The position numbers and the translations under genes are program-made. 48,900 nt of DNA from Oscillospiraceae bacterium (GTDB lineage Bacteria > Bacillota > Clostridia > Oscillospirales > Oscillospiraceae), in the NCBI GenBank assembly GCA_016282135.1, contig JAEEKA010000059.1, positions 1 to 48,900 on the forward strand. The letters are read 5' to 3'. Below, one piece after another: positions 21,568-29,529 of this stretch. The stretch's first letter is position 1. Each line of letters begins with the position of its first letter. Below the pieces are notes generated by a model. That model saw nothing but the letters and a program-made list of their open reading frames with translations. It made no database searches and was not told where the DNA came from.

Positions 21568-24537
21568 TCAATGCCCCGTCCTGGCCACGCCTACAATCAG
21601 CTTTTCTCCGTCGCTTTCCTTGACCAGGCCTGCCCGCAGGCGGACCGGCTGGGGCTTGCCGTTAATCAGCAGGCGGTACTTGATGGTAAACAGGCCCCGC
21701 TCGCGAATATCCCGGAAGACGTTTTCCCGCCGCATCTGGGCCTGATAGGCTGGATAGTCCTCCGGCAGGACGTGGATGGAGCCGTTCAGCAGGGCGTCCA
21801 CGAAGAAATCCGTACCGGTCTTGGACAGGCCCAGCCCCTGGTACTCGCTGCTGGCACTGTATTCCACGTACTGCCCGCTGATGGGATCCACGGTGTACAG
21901 GCAGATATAGTCGCCGGAGAGAGCACGGATCCTGGCATAGGTGAGTTCGTTGTCCCGGATACGGTCCAAACGCTCTTTTTCTTTCATCTGAGAATCAATG
22001 CTGCCTACGCCGATAATGATGTAGTTGTTGTTGGAGTCCATGTGCATGACCTTCATGGACATGTAGACAGGTCCGTTGTTTGTGGCGATCCGATAGGTCA
22101 GCGTAAAGGTTCCCTGCAGCTCCAGCTGCCGGAGGATGTTTTCCTTGGTAAAGGCCTTTACAAAGGCCGCCTGATCCTCGTGATAGAGAATGGTAAGCGC
22201 GTCCCTGCGGCTGGCGGCGAAGAAGTCCGTCCCGTGCCGCTCGACAGCCAGGTTATCCATGCCGACACTGGAGGAGTACTCGATAAAGTCCTCTGTCTGA
22301 AGGTTTACATAAAAAAGGTTGGAGTAATTCGCGGCCAGAGCCCGGGCAATATTGGCGTAGTTGGTCCCCAGATCCGGCGGGGAGACGGAAATAATCACCA
22401 GTGCTGCTGCAGCGTTTCCTGTGACCGGGTCGGCACTGATCCAGCGGACGGTGGAGTGAGCGGTGGAGCCATCCGGCAGCTTCACGTCAAAGAACGCCCT
22501 GCACCGGTTGGCGCAGCAGCTTCGGATATGCTCCATGAGGTCGGCGTTGCCGCCGAAAGGGGCCGGGTCGAATGCGTGTTCTGACTCGGAAAGGCTGGTG
22601 TGGTAGAAGCGGTTCAGATAGTCCCGGAAGGAGCGGTTGCTGCGGACAAAGCGCACTGCGCCTTCCCGGTACTCCAGGATCCCTATGGGCAGGGTGTTGA
22701 AATAATTCCGGAAGGATGCCGCGTCCTCGCCGGCCATCAGCGTCATGTCAAAGAGATTGACCCGGCCGATCGCCTCGAAGTATTCCGCCTCCGCAGGGTT
22801 CTCAAAGCCGATCTGGATGCCCTTCCGATTCCGTTCCAGAATCTCCTCCAAGGGGATGGGCTTGGTGAAATAGAAGCCCTGGAGCTTGGAGCAGCCGATT
22901 TCCTTGAGGAAGGCTGCTTGCTCTTCGGTTTCCACGCCCTCGCAGACGGTGTCAACGCCCAGGGCGGAGGCCATGCGGACCAGTTGGGTCAGGATGATCT
23001 TGCTGTTGTCTCCTTCGTCGAGCTTCCGCAGAAAGTGCATGTCAAACTTGATCATGTCGAAGGAGATGCTTTCCAGAAATTCCAGCGAGGAATAGCCGCT
23101 GCCGAAGTCGTCCATCCAAACGGAGAAGCCAAGCTGTTGGAACCGCCGGACCTGGGCCCGCATAAAATCCAAATCGCTGCTGATGACGCTTTCCGTGATT
23201 TCCACGCACACCAGCCGCCGAGGCAGCCCGGAGACGTCCACTCGCTTGCGGATCTCTTCCACCATGTCGCAGGCGTCAAAATCGGAACGGGAGAGGTTTA
23301 CGGATTGGGGTACCAGATGCAGGCCTGCGGCTGCCTGGAGCTTGAGCTTTTCCAGCATCTGCTCCAGGATGCAGAGGTCCAGCTTGTAGACAAGACCCGC
23401 ATCCTCCAGGCTGGGGATGATGTCTGCAGGGGGCAAAATCCCCTTTTCAGGGTCGATCCAGCGGGCCAGGGCTTCCTCATGGCAGACTTTCCCGCTGACT
23501 GCCCGGACAATGGGCTGGTAGAAGACCTGAATCCATTTTTCCCGGATGGCGGTGTCCAGATTGCTGATTACGTACTGCCGCAGGTCCTCGCTGTCCCGCA
23601 TGCAGAGGCTGTAGTAGCTGAAGCAGGAGCTGTAGAGGCCCCGCATACCGTCGCAGGCGATTTTTGCACGGTCGCAGGCCACGCTGATGTCCACCTTCTC
23701 GGTCCGAAGCAGATAGATTCCCGCGTGGACTGGGAGCGTCAGTCCCTCCGGCAGCCTGGCACAGGCCTCGAAGACCTGATTCAGCGCGGTCTCCAGTCCC
23801 AGCTCGCCGGTAAGCACCGCAAAATGATCCTGGCCGAGGCGGCTGCAGTTTTCGTTGCCGAAACATCCCGCCAGGAGCCGGGCAAAGCGCTGCAAAAGCT
23901 TGTCTCCCGCAGCAAAGCCGTTCTTTTGGTTGAAGTATTTCATTCCGTACAGATCCAGAAAGACCAGCGCGGGGCTGCCGCCCTGCAGCTGGAACTGTTC
24001 CAGTCTGTGGGAACCGAGCTCAAAGAACCGGGTCATGCTGGGGAGCCCGGTAAGATAATCGTATTTATTTGCCCGCAGGGTGCTCTCCTCCCGCAGGGCC
24101 CGGTTCAGCGCCCGGCCCAGCTCCGTCTCGTTGACGTCCGTGCGGGGGCTGTAGATGCCCTCGTCCATGTACCAGACACAGGCCACCCGTTCGCCGGAAT
24201 CTGTGAAAACGTGCTCACCCAAGGCGTGAATGATCCGATAATCCGGACTGTTTTTGATCCGGGTGCGGTAGACTACCTCGTATTTTCCGCCCTCTGTGGC
24301 AAAATGGTAGGCGGCCTCGGAGACGCGGGCAACGTCGTCCGGATGGGCCTCCCGGTACATGTCGCGGTCCATGTCGTAATAGGCTGCTGTCCGGTTCGTG
24401 TAGCCGAACAGCTCGCAGAATCCATCCGAAAGAATCAGCGTCATTACCCGGTGGTCTATAAACTGATAGACAGCCATCGGAATGCGGGCGGCCTCCAAGC
24501 GGGAGCGCTCCGCGTCGGAAAAGCGATATTTTTCCAC
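21568..24537 (-). CDS. PAS-GGDEF(degenerate)-EAL cyclic-di-GMP phosphodiesterase
   Basis: A 989-residue protein without clear membrane helices. A PAS-like domain (about 20-125) is followed by a GGDEF domain (150-310) whose active-site motif is GQDHF (235-239) rather than GGDEF, so it should not make cyclic-di-GMP and may bind GTP as a regulator. The EAL domain (325-570) has EEALAR (Glu354-Arg359), NLSRSDF, VEITES, MDDFGSGYSSL (Asp476, Asp477), KFDMHF and CEGVET, all the metal and catalytic residues, so hydrolysis of cyclic-di-GMP is expected. The C-terminal 400 residues carry two or three further PAS-like repeats with the shared pattern EDFIEYSSS/GQYVEYSAS then GTDFF. Single gene with a consensus promoter at 24583-24611, divergent from the HD-GYP gene. 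Confidence 0.92.
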   Translation of the reverse strand: MEKYRFSDAERSRLEAARIPMAVYQFIDHRVMTLILSDGFCELFGYTNRTAAYYDMDRDMYREAHPDDVARVSEAAYHFATEGGKYEVVYRTRIKNSPDYRIIHALGEHVFTDSGERVACVWYMDEGIYSPRTDVNETELGRALNRALREESTLRANKYDYLTGLPSMTRFFELGSHRLEQFQLQGGSPALVFLDLYGMKYFNQKNGFAAGDKLLQRFARLLAGCFGNENCSRLGQDHFAVLTGELGLETALNQVFEACARLPEGLTLPVHAGIYLLRTEKVDISVACDRAKIACDGMRGLYSSCFSYYSLCMRDSEDLRQYVISNLDTAIREKWIQVFYQPIVRAVSGKVCHEEALARWIDPEKGILPPADIIPSLEDAGLVYKLDLCILEQMLEKLKLQAAAGLHLVPQSVNLSRSDFDACDMVEEIRKRVDVSGLPRRLVCVEITESVISSDLDFMRAQVRRFQQLGFSVWMDDFGSGYSSLEFLESISFDMIKFDMHFLRKLDEGDNSKIILTQLVRMASALGVDTVCEGVETEEQAAFLKEIGCSKLQGFYFTKPIPLEEILERNRKGIQIGFENPAEAEYFEAIGRVNLFDMTLMAGEDAASFRNYFNTLPIGILEYREGAVRFVRSNRSFRDYLNRFYHTSLSESEHAFDPAPFGGNADLMEHIRSCCANRCRAFFDVKLPDGSTAHSTVRWISADPVTGNAAAALVIISVSPPDLGTNYANIARALAANYSNLFYVNLQTEDFIEYSSSVGMDNLAVERHGTDFFAASRRDALTILYHEDQAAFVKAFTKENILRQLELQGTFTLTYRIATNNGPVYMSMKVMHMDSNNNYIIIGVGSIDSQMKEKERLDRIRDNELTYARIRALSGDYICLYTVDPISGQYVEYSASSEYQGLGLSKTGTDFFVDALLNGSIHVLPEDYPAYQAQMRRENVFRDIRERGLFTIKYRLLINGKPQPVRLRAGLVKESDGEKLIVGVARTGH

Positions 24538-24582
24538 CGAGTCTCCTCCTTCCCGCTGAGATTTGCTCGATATTTATACCAT

Positions 24583-24611
24583 ATTATATCAGATTGTTTA
24601 TTCTAATGCAA
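24583..24611 (-). promoter_or_regulatory. Sigma-A promoter of the EAL-domain gene
   Basis: Minus-strand TTGCAT (24606-24611), 17-base spacer, TATAAT (24583-24588), about 45 bases before the start. Confidence 0.7.
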
Positions 24612-24671
24612 TCGCTTGTCAATATTTATTCTGTGAAATTCTGGAGATAACGAATTATTTCCACGAAACAG

Positions 24672-24700
24672 TTGACAATTCATGCAAGTTTTTATACAAT
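24672..24700 (+). promoter_or_regulatory. Sigma-A promoter of the HD-GYP gene
   Basis: Consensus TTGACA (24672-24677), 17-base spacer, TACAAT (24695-24700), about 45 bases before the start. Confidence 0.82.
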
Positions 24701-24745
24701 TAACAGTGGATGGGCCGGCAAAAGGATCCTGTTAGGAGGTGCGAA

Positions 24746-26890
24746 ATGGTCGGGAGAATTAAAACCAGCCGAACGAAGAGCCTGTTGTTGCTGCTGCTTA
24801 CTGTGGCGATCGGCATAGGCCTGAACTTCCTGGGACGGCTTCTGAATTCGATTCTCGGGCTGCCTCTGTATCTGGATAATATTGGAACGATCCTGACCGC
24901 GTTGACGGGCGGCGTGGTTCCCTGCATCACGGTAGGCTTCTTTTCCAACCTTCTCAACGGCATCAACGACGCGACCTCGATGTATTATGCCGTCATCAGC
25001 ATCCTGATCGCTGCCGCTGCGATGGAATGCGTCAAGAAGCGGCTGCTCACCCGCTTTCCCCACGTTCTGCTGTCCATTCTGCTCTTTGCCCTCATCGGCG
25101 GCGGGATCGGCGGCTTGCTGACCTGGCTGATCAACGGCAAAAGCTTCGGCGAGGGCTTCTCGGCGGACCTGGCGGCAAAAATCAGCGAGGGCCTGTCCCT
25201 GAGCTATTTTTCCTCCAATATGCTGTCCACCTTCCTGGTGGACATAGTGGATAAGGCGGCAACCACCCTTTCGAGCCTGCTGCTGTTCGCCCTGGTGCCC
25301 CAGAAACTGATGGACGTCCTGCAAAGCCAGAGCTGGTATCTGCGCAGAAGCCGAAGTCAAAGGAGCGGGACCACCCGCAAGCGCCTGTCCCTGAGCGTCA
25401 AGGCGTCCCTGGCGGTCTCCCTTCCCCTTACCATTGCTATTATCGGCGCCGTTGCCGTCAGCATTATCCAGTATCACAATTCCATTCTTCGGGAATACGA
25501 AGATAAGGGCGGCGTGGTTACCGCGATTTTGGAGGGAATGCTGGACCGGGAGCAGGTGGAGGACCTGCTGGACAACGGCAGGGAGGCGGAAGGCTATTGG
25601 GAAATGGTCAAGGAGCTGGACAACGTACTGGAAGCCTCCCCGGAGGTCAAATACATCTATGCATATCAGGTTTTGGAGGACGGCTGCCACGTGGTCTACG
25701 ATATGGACGTTCCAAACATGGAGGCAGACTTCCCCGGGGATGTGATCGAGTACGACGACACCATCTCGAAATATGCGGAACGCTTCCTGTCGGGACAGGA
25801 CATTCCGCCGGACGTTACCGTCGACGAATACGGCTGGCTGCTTTCGGTTTACCGTCCGGTTCGTGATCCGGAGGGAAGGCTGCTGTGCTACGCCATTGTG
25901 GATCTTTCCATGGATAATTTGCGCGCCGAGGAGATCGCCTTTCTGGCTAAGCTGATTTCTCTGTTTATCGGCTTCCTGTTTTTGATTATCGTGCACTCCA
26001 TCTGGCTGACCCAGCTGTTTATCATCCAGCCGGTCAATACCATAGCGGACGCGGCCAACCGGTTCAGCTACGATACCCCGGAGGCCCGGGCCCAAAGCCG
26101 GAAGATGGTGGAGGCGCTGAAGATTACCTCCGGCGACGAGATCGAAAATCTCTATCGCGCCTATCAGCAGACTACCTCCGATATGATGGACTATATCGAC
26201 GAGGTTCAGCATAAGAGCGACCAAATCTCCAATCTGCAAAACGGCCTGATCCTGGTGCTGGCAGACATAGTGGAAAGCCGGGATCAGAATACCGGCGACC
26301 ACGTCAAAAAGACCTCCGCCTATGTAGCCATCATCCTGGAACAGATGAAGCGAGAGGGCATCTACGTCGATAAGCTGACTGATACCTACATTTACGATGT
26401 GGTCCACTCCGCGCCGCTGCACGACGTGGGAAAAATCACCATCTCTGATACCATTCTCAACAAGCCGGGCAAGCTGACCGACGAGGAGTTTGCCGTGATG
26501 AAAACCCACGCGGCCTCCGGAGAGGTCATTATCGATCGGGTCATCGATTCCATGGGCGAGGAGACCGACTACCTGAACGAGGCCAGGAACCTGGCCGCCT
26601 ACCACCACGAAAAGTGGAACGGGCAGGGTTATCCCAAGGGCTTCAAGGGGGAGGAAATCCCGCTCTCCGCCCGGGTCATGGCTGTGGCCGACGTGTTTGA
26701 CGCCCTGGTTTCCCGGCGCAGCTATAAGGGGCCGTATTCTTTGGAAAAATCCCTGGAAATCATTCGGGAAGGGGCAGGCAGTCACTTTGATCCCCAGGTG
26801 GTCAAGGCCTTCCTGGATGCGGAGCCGGACATCCGCCGGGTGGCTACCCTGAACCTGGAAAACGAGGACTACAAACAATACAACGTATAA
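24746..26890 (+). CDS. Membrane HD-GYP phosphodiesterase with transporter-like N-terminal domain
   Basis: A 714-residue protein. The start MVGRIKTSRT follows TTAGGAGGTG. Residues 10-190 form five or six membrane helices with GLPLYLDNIGTILTALTGG and FSNLLNGINDATSMYYAVIS, a pattern like the substrate-binding S components of ECF transporters, suggesting a small-molecule sensor. A further helix (about 222-242) leads to an extracytoplasmic sensing domain (245-395), then a helix (397-422) and a HAMP-like linker. The HD-GYP domain (about 500-695) has HDVGKI (His559-Asp560) and HHEKWNGQGYP (620-630), both intact, so cyclic-di-GMP hydrolysis to GMP or pGpG is expected. It faces away from the EAL gene and converges on the GGDEF gene. 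Confidence 0.9.
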   Translation: MVGRIKTSRTKSLLLLLLTVAIGIGLNFLGRLLNSILGLPLYLDNIGTILTALTGGVVPCITVGFFSNLLNGINDATSMYYAVISILIAAAAMECVKKRLLTRFPHVLLSILLFALIGGGIGGLLTWLINGKSFGEGFSADLAAKISEGLSLSYFSSNMLSTFLVDIVDKAATTLSSLLLFALVPQKLMDVLQSQSWYLRRSRSQRSGTTRKRLSLSVKASLAVSLPLTIAIIGAVAVSIIQYHNSILREYEDKGGVVTAILEGMLDREQVEDLLDNGREAEGYWEMVKELDNVLEASPEVKYIYAYQVLEDGCHVVYDMDVPNMEADFPGDVIEYDDTISKYAERFLSGQDIPPDVTVDEYGWLLSVYRPVRDPEGRLLCYAIVDLSMDNLRAEEIAFLAKLISLFIGFLFLIIVHSIWLTQLFIIQPVNTIADAANRFSYDTPEARAQSRKMVEALKITSGDEIENLYRAYQQTTSDMMDYIDEVQHKSDQISNLQNGLILVLADIVESRDQNTGDHVKKTSAYVAIILEQMKREGIYVDKLTDTYIYDVVHSAPLHDVGKITISDTILNKPGKLTDEEFAVMKTHAASGEVIIDRVIDSMGEETDYLNEARNLAAYHHEKWNGQGYPKGFKGEEIPLSARVMAVADVFDALVSRRSYKGPYSLEKSLEIIREGAGSHFDPQVVKAFLDAEPDIRRVATLNLENEDYKQYNV

Positions 26891-26906
26891 GGCGCTGTGT
26901 TGCGCG

Positions 26907-26946
26907 AGGCAGCGGGCCGCAATTTCGAAATTGCGGCCCGCTGCCT
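26907..26946. terminator. 40-base perfect palindrome between convergent genes
   Basis: AGGCAGCGGGCCGCAATTTC (26907-26926) is followed directly by its exact reverse complement (26927-26946). It lies between the ends of the HD-GYP and GGDEF genes and can fold in RNA from either strand. It lacks T runs, so pausing or 3' end protection is as likely as intrinsic termination. Confidence 0.65.
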
Positions 26947-26969
26947 GTCATTATGCGGTGCGATACGGA

Positions 26970-28373
26970 TTATCGCTCCCGGTTCATGTAGTATCGCTTT
27001 TTGTCTTCGTACATGTTCTGATCCGCCTGGGCGAGGGCCCTGCGGATGTCCCTGCAATCCGCCTCGAAGCCCCAGCCGACGGAGAAGGAGAGCCCCGGAT
27101 AGTGCTGCTCTGCCAGATAGATCGCTTTGGCCATTTTTTCCGTTCGGTCTTGGGTCACGCTCTCCAGAACGACGACGAATTCATCGCCGCCGGCGCGGAA
27201 AATGTTCCGCGTGTCAAACAGCTCGCTCAGAGCACTTGCCGCGTTTCGCAGCAGCCTGTCTCCGGCGCTGTGTCCGTGAATGTCATTTGTTCGTTTGAGT
27301 CCGTTCAGGTCGGTGAAAATGACACCGACGGATTTCTTTTGACTGGCGGGGAGATCGACGAGCCGATCTATATAAATGTTCATTTCATTTCGGTTCATTA
27401 CGCCGGTCAGCATGTCCCTGGAGCTCAGGACCTTCAGCCGGTTTACCATCAGGTAGTTGTCAATTTCCGCACTGAGCACAAATGTGGTTAACTCCAGGAT
27501 TTCCTTGATCTGCGCGGATCGGCTCTCCTCAAAATTGGTCGCCCACATATAGCCCAGATGTTCGTTTCTGGACTTGAGCGGGAACAGGGCGATGGTTTTT
27601 ACACCGACGCTTTGCAGGGACTGGTACCAGAGTGGATTTCTTTGCCGCACTACCTGCATATCGTGCTCGTTTTTGGCAATCAGGCAATTGCTTCCCGAGA
27701 TGGTGTCCCGCCAGGTCTGGACAATGGGGTAGAATTTTGTCTCCAGCAGCTTTTCCGCGGGACGGAGCAGGGAATCCTCGGAAAAGTCTTCCCCAAGCAC
27801 GTCGCAGGTCTCGTTTTCGTTATCCACCAGCAGGATGCAGCAGTACTCCGCCTCGCACATTTTGCGAATGTCCCCCACCGCAGCCGTCATGGCGTTCTTG
27901 AAGTCCTTCGCGGCGCGAAGGGCGATGGCGGTCTCCAGTACGGAGGCGGCAATCTCGCCGGAAATGTTGGAGATCCGTTCCGAGTTGGGCTCAAAATTGA
28001 TCTCCATGGTGTAGGTACAGTAGCAAAGGTTCCCGTCGTCCGGCCACAGGGGCAGGAAGGTCATGTTGAACCACACGTCGTATCGGTCCGGGTGGGCATA
28101 GGAATGGAGGCACTTTTTCTGCACGGCGGCGCGGTAGCAAGAGTCCTCAAAGTTCAGATCTCTGGTGAGATAAGCGGTGTACAGCGAGTTTGGAACAAAC
28201 TTTTTTGTCAGCATCACCACGTTTTCCTGTGGCCGCTCAATGCTGTCAATATAGGCTTGGTTGCCGGTGACAATGCGAATCTCGCCGCAGCTTCCGTCAG
28301 CCCTTTTTTCCACAGAGACAACGCAGGTCATCGCGGCCATACTGTCCACGACCTTTTGAAAATCTGCATGCAT
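26970..28373 (-). CDS. GAF-GGDEF diguanylate cyclase
   Basis: A 467-residue soluble protein expected to make cyclic-di-GMP from two GTP. An N-terminal PAS-like sensor (1-135) contains MTFLPLW and a cysteine-rich CYCTYTME stretch. A GAF-like domain (about 150-305) follows, with YCCILLVDNEN and IALFPLKSRNEHLGYMWA. The GGDEF domain (310-467) has DMLTGVMNRN, FTDLNGLKRTND and an intact RAGGDEF (GGDEF at 395-399). The RxxD product-inhibition site five residues before GGDEF is absent. It converges on the HD-GYP gene, so makers and breakers of the messenger are side by side. Start ATG with AGAGGTG upstream; its promoter is not clear (a TACAAT lies near 28498-28503 without a good -35). Confidence 0.9.
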   Translation of the reverse strand: MHADFQKVVDSMAAMTCVVSVEKRADGSCGEIRIVTGNQAYIDSIERPQENVVMLTKKFVPNSLYTAYLTRDLNFEDSCYRAAVQKKCLHSYAHPDRYDVWFNMTFLPLWPDDGNLCYCTYTMEINFEPNSERISNISGEIAASVLETAIALRAAKDFKNAMTAAVGDIRKMCEAEYCCILLVDNENETCDVLGEDFSEDSLLRPAEKLLETKFYPIVQTWRDTISGSNCLIAKNEHDMQVVRQRNPLWYQSLQSVGVKTIALFPLKSRNEHLGYMWATNFEESRSAQIKEILELTTFVLSAEIDNYLMVNRLKVLSSRDMLTGVMNRNEMNIYIDRLVDLPASQKKSVGVIFTDLNGLKRTNDIHGHSAGDRLLRNAASALSELFDTRNIFRAGGDEFVVVLESVTQDRTEKMAKAIYLAEQHYPGLSFSVGWGFEADCRDIRRALAQADQNMYEDKKRYYMNRER

Positions 28374-28631
28374 TAAAATTCACCTCTTTGTGACAGCCGG
28401 TCCGGCAGACTCATCTGCCCGGATTGCTGCCGAGATTCCGCACCATCTCCTTGCATTGCCGCCTGTAAGGGCCGCGGACACAAGATACTTCTGAGGCTAT
28501 TGTAGCAGATTCTGCAGTATATTTCTACTCTCAATCATGAAAAAAGTGTAGAATTTTGACTCTTTTTCCAGAAAAATGAAAAAACTTTCCTCGAAATTCG
28601 AGCGGAAACAGCTCCTGAGGGGGAGTTTTTT

Positions 28632-28660
28632 GAATAGATTTCGGATTTGTGGTCAAACTA
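28632..28660 (+). promoter_or_regulatory. Sigma-G-like forespore promoter
   Basis: GAATA (28632-28636), 17-base spacer, CAAACTA (28654-28660). The Bacillus sigma-G consensus is roughly GAATA-17/18-CATxCTA, so one base differs. The position, about 60 bases before a spore-protein gene, makes the match meaningful. The rest of 28374-28631 shows no gene; a weak CTCC/GGAG stem followed by T6 lies at 28612-28631. Confidence 0.5.
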
Positions 28661-28721
28661 ACGCCAGCAAGACCCAAATCAAAATGGCGAAAGCCAAAAA
28701 CAAAAAAGGAGATGTAACGAG

Positions 28722-28979
28722 ATGAAGTCCAACAACAGCATCAACGTTCCCCAGGCCCGTCAGGCCATGGAGCAGTTCAAGCAGCAGGCCGCTTCCGAGG
28801 TTGGCGTCAACCTGAAGCAGGGCTACAACGGCGACCTGACCTCCCGTGAGGCCGGCTCCGTCGGCGGTCAGATGGTCAAGAACATGAAACCCGTGCGAAC
28901 GATCCAAATCTCCCGTGTCAACCGAACCGCCGAAGGCCATTGCACGCTGCTTACATACAAAGCGAGCATCACGGCGTAA
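28722..28979 (+). CDS. Alpha/beta-type small acid-soluble spore protein with abnormal C-terminus
   Basis: An 85-residue DNA-binding spore protein that coats and protects chromosomal DNA in the forespore. Residues 5-55 match the family well: NVPQARQAMEQFKQQAASEVGVNL, here quoted only through its landmarks VPQA, ASE (germination-protease cleavage region) and GVNL, and the second DNA-contact block TSREAGSVGGQMVKNM. Normal members end within about 10 residues after that block in a Q/E/K-rich tail. Here an unrelated KPVRTIQISRVNRTAEGH segment of 29 residues follows, and an insertion-sequence-end scar lies 20 bases after the stop. The natural 3' end therefore seems to have been replaced. GGAGATG precedes the start, and a sigma-G-like promoter lies upstream. 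Confidence 0.88.
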   Translation: MKSNNSINVPQARQAMEQFKQQAASEVGVNLKQGYNGDLTSREAGSVGGQMVKNMKPVRTIQISRVNRTAEGHCTLLTYKASITA

Positions 28980-28999
28980 ACAGAGGCGGCGCATGCAAA

Positions 29000-29020
29000 C
29001 TGATATGCTCCCTCTATGAG
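29000..29020. repeat. Insertion-sequence-end scar
   Basis: A 21-base stretch (beginning CTGATATGCT, ending CTATGAG) identical to 48762-48782, the left end of the insertion sequence at the right edge of the window. The flanks on either side differ between the two sites. No transposase remains here, so this is probably a solo end left after deletion, or the site of an old insertion next to the spore-protein gene. Confidence 0.65.
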
Positions 29021-29043
29021 CTTTACAAAGCGGCATAATAAAT

Positions 29044-29185
29044 CCGCAGGTTTCGGCATGAGGCTGAAAGCCTCATACCGGAATCTGCGGTTGCCACAGC
29101 GCCGCAGCGCTGTGAACTTTTCGTTAATAATATCACTGTCCTCTTGACGGGAAGCGGTTCAGCCGCTGTCTCCTGCGGTTTTTTT
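29044..29185 (+). ncRNA. Candidate structured RNA ending in a terminator
   Basis: Three hairpins in series. First, 29044-29090: CCGCAG/CTGCGG, a wobble-containing TTTCGG/CCGGAA stem, then ATGAGGCT/AGCCTCAT with a GAA loop. Second, 29095-29114: CACAGCGC/GCGCTGTG. Third, 29153-29178: competing AGCGG/CCGCT and CCGC/GCGG stems followed by T7 (29179-29185). No protein-like frame covers it. A T-rich terminator at the end favours a plus-strand RNA, but no convincing promoter was found and it could be a repeat or a recombination site. Confidence 0.35.
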
Positions 29186-29253
29186 GTGAGGCCGATCATG
29201 GTATCAATTCCCACAAGACTGGGAATAATCAAACGCAAAGGAGGCGGACGGGC

Positions 29254-29424
29254 TTGGGGAAGCAGTCAGTACGGTCTGACGAACAGAAAAAACAGGCAGC
29301 GGCAGAGAAAATATGGCTGAACTATTTCAACCAGTACCTGTATGAGCATGGCCTCATTACGGAGCTGGAACGAAACAGAATGAAGATTTGGATTGAATGC
29401 CGGAAGTCGTCCGCCGCGAGCTAA
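29254..29424 (+). CDS. Conserved-looking 56-residue protein, TTG start
   Basis: The frame starts TTG GGG AAG and is preceded by AAAGGAGG at 9 bases, a near-perfect ribosome site that decides the start. The product has a basic, Gln-rich N-terminus, then AAEKIWLNYFNQYLYEHG, LITELERNRMKIWIECRK and a short tail. This looks like a two-helix domain with an intervening G-x-I-T-E turn, resembling the SHOCT-type helix pair seen in short proteins of Clostridia, from memory. It is probably cytosolic. A hairpin (29207-29226) stands just before the ribosome site and a strong terminator follows at once, so it is a self-contained unit. Function unknown. Confidence 0.6.
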   Translation: MGKQSVRSDEQKKQAAAEKIWLNYFNQYLYEHGLITELERNRMKIWIECRKSSAAS

Positions 29425-29430
29425 CGGTAC

Positions 29431-29460
29431 ACCGGGGCTGAAAAACTGGCCCCGGTTTTT
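29431..29460 (+). terminator. Intrinsic terminator after the 56-residue gene
   Basis: ACCGGGGC (29431-29438) pairs with GCCCCGGT (29449-29456), followed by TTTTT (29456-29460). Confidence 0.9.
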
Positions 29461-29529
29461 GCTGACCAATGAAGCGCGGCGCTGCGGGAGCGCCCTGCGG
29501 CCGCCTGCCAGATCGGCAGGGGAGGGCGG

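Noticed and set aside
24538-24745. A cyclic-di-GMP riboswitch in the divergent region or in other leaders of the window.
   Set aside because: None of the conserved GEMM-type core sequences was recognised in this or the other long leaders (28374-28721, 41661-41789).
29026-29250. The hairpin row read as an integron attC site or a CRISPR remnant.
   Set aside because: There are no direct repeats with regular spacing, no attC core boxes and no integrase or cas gene nearby.
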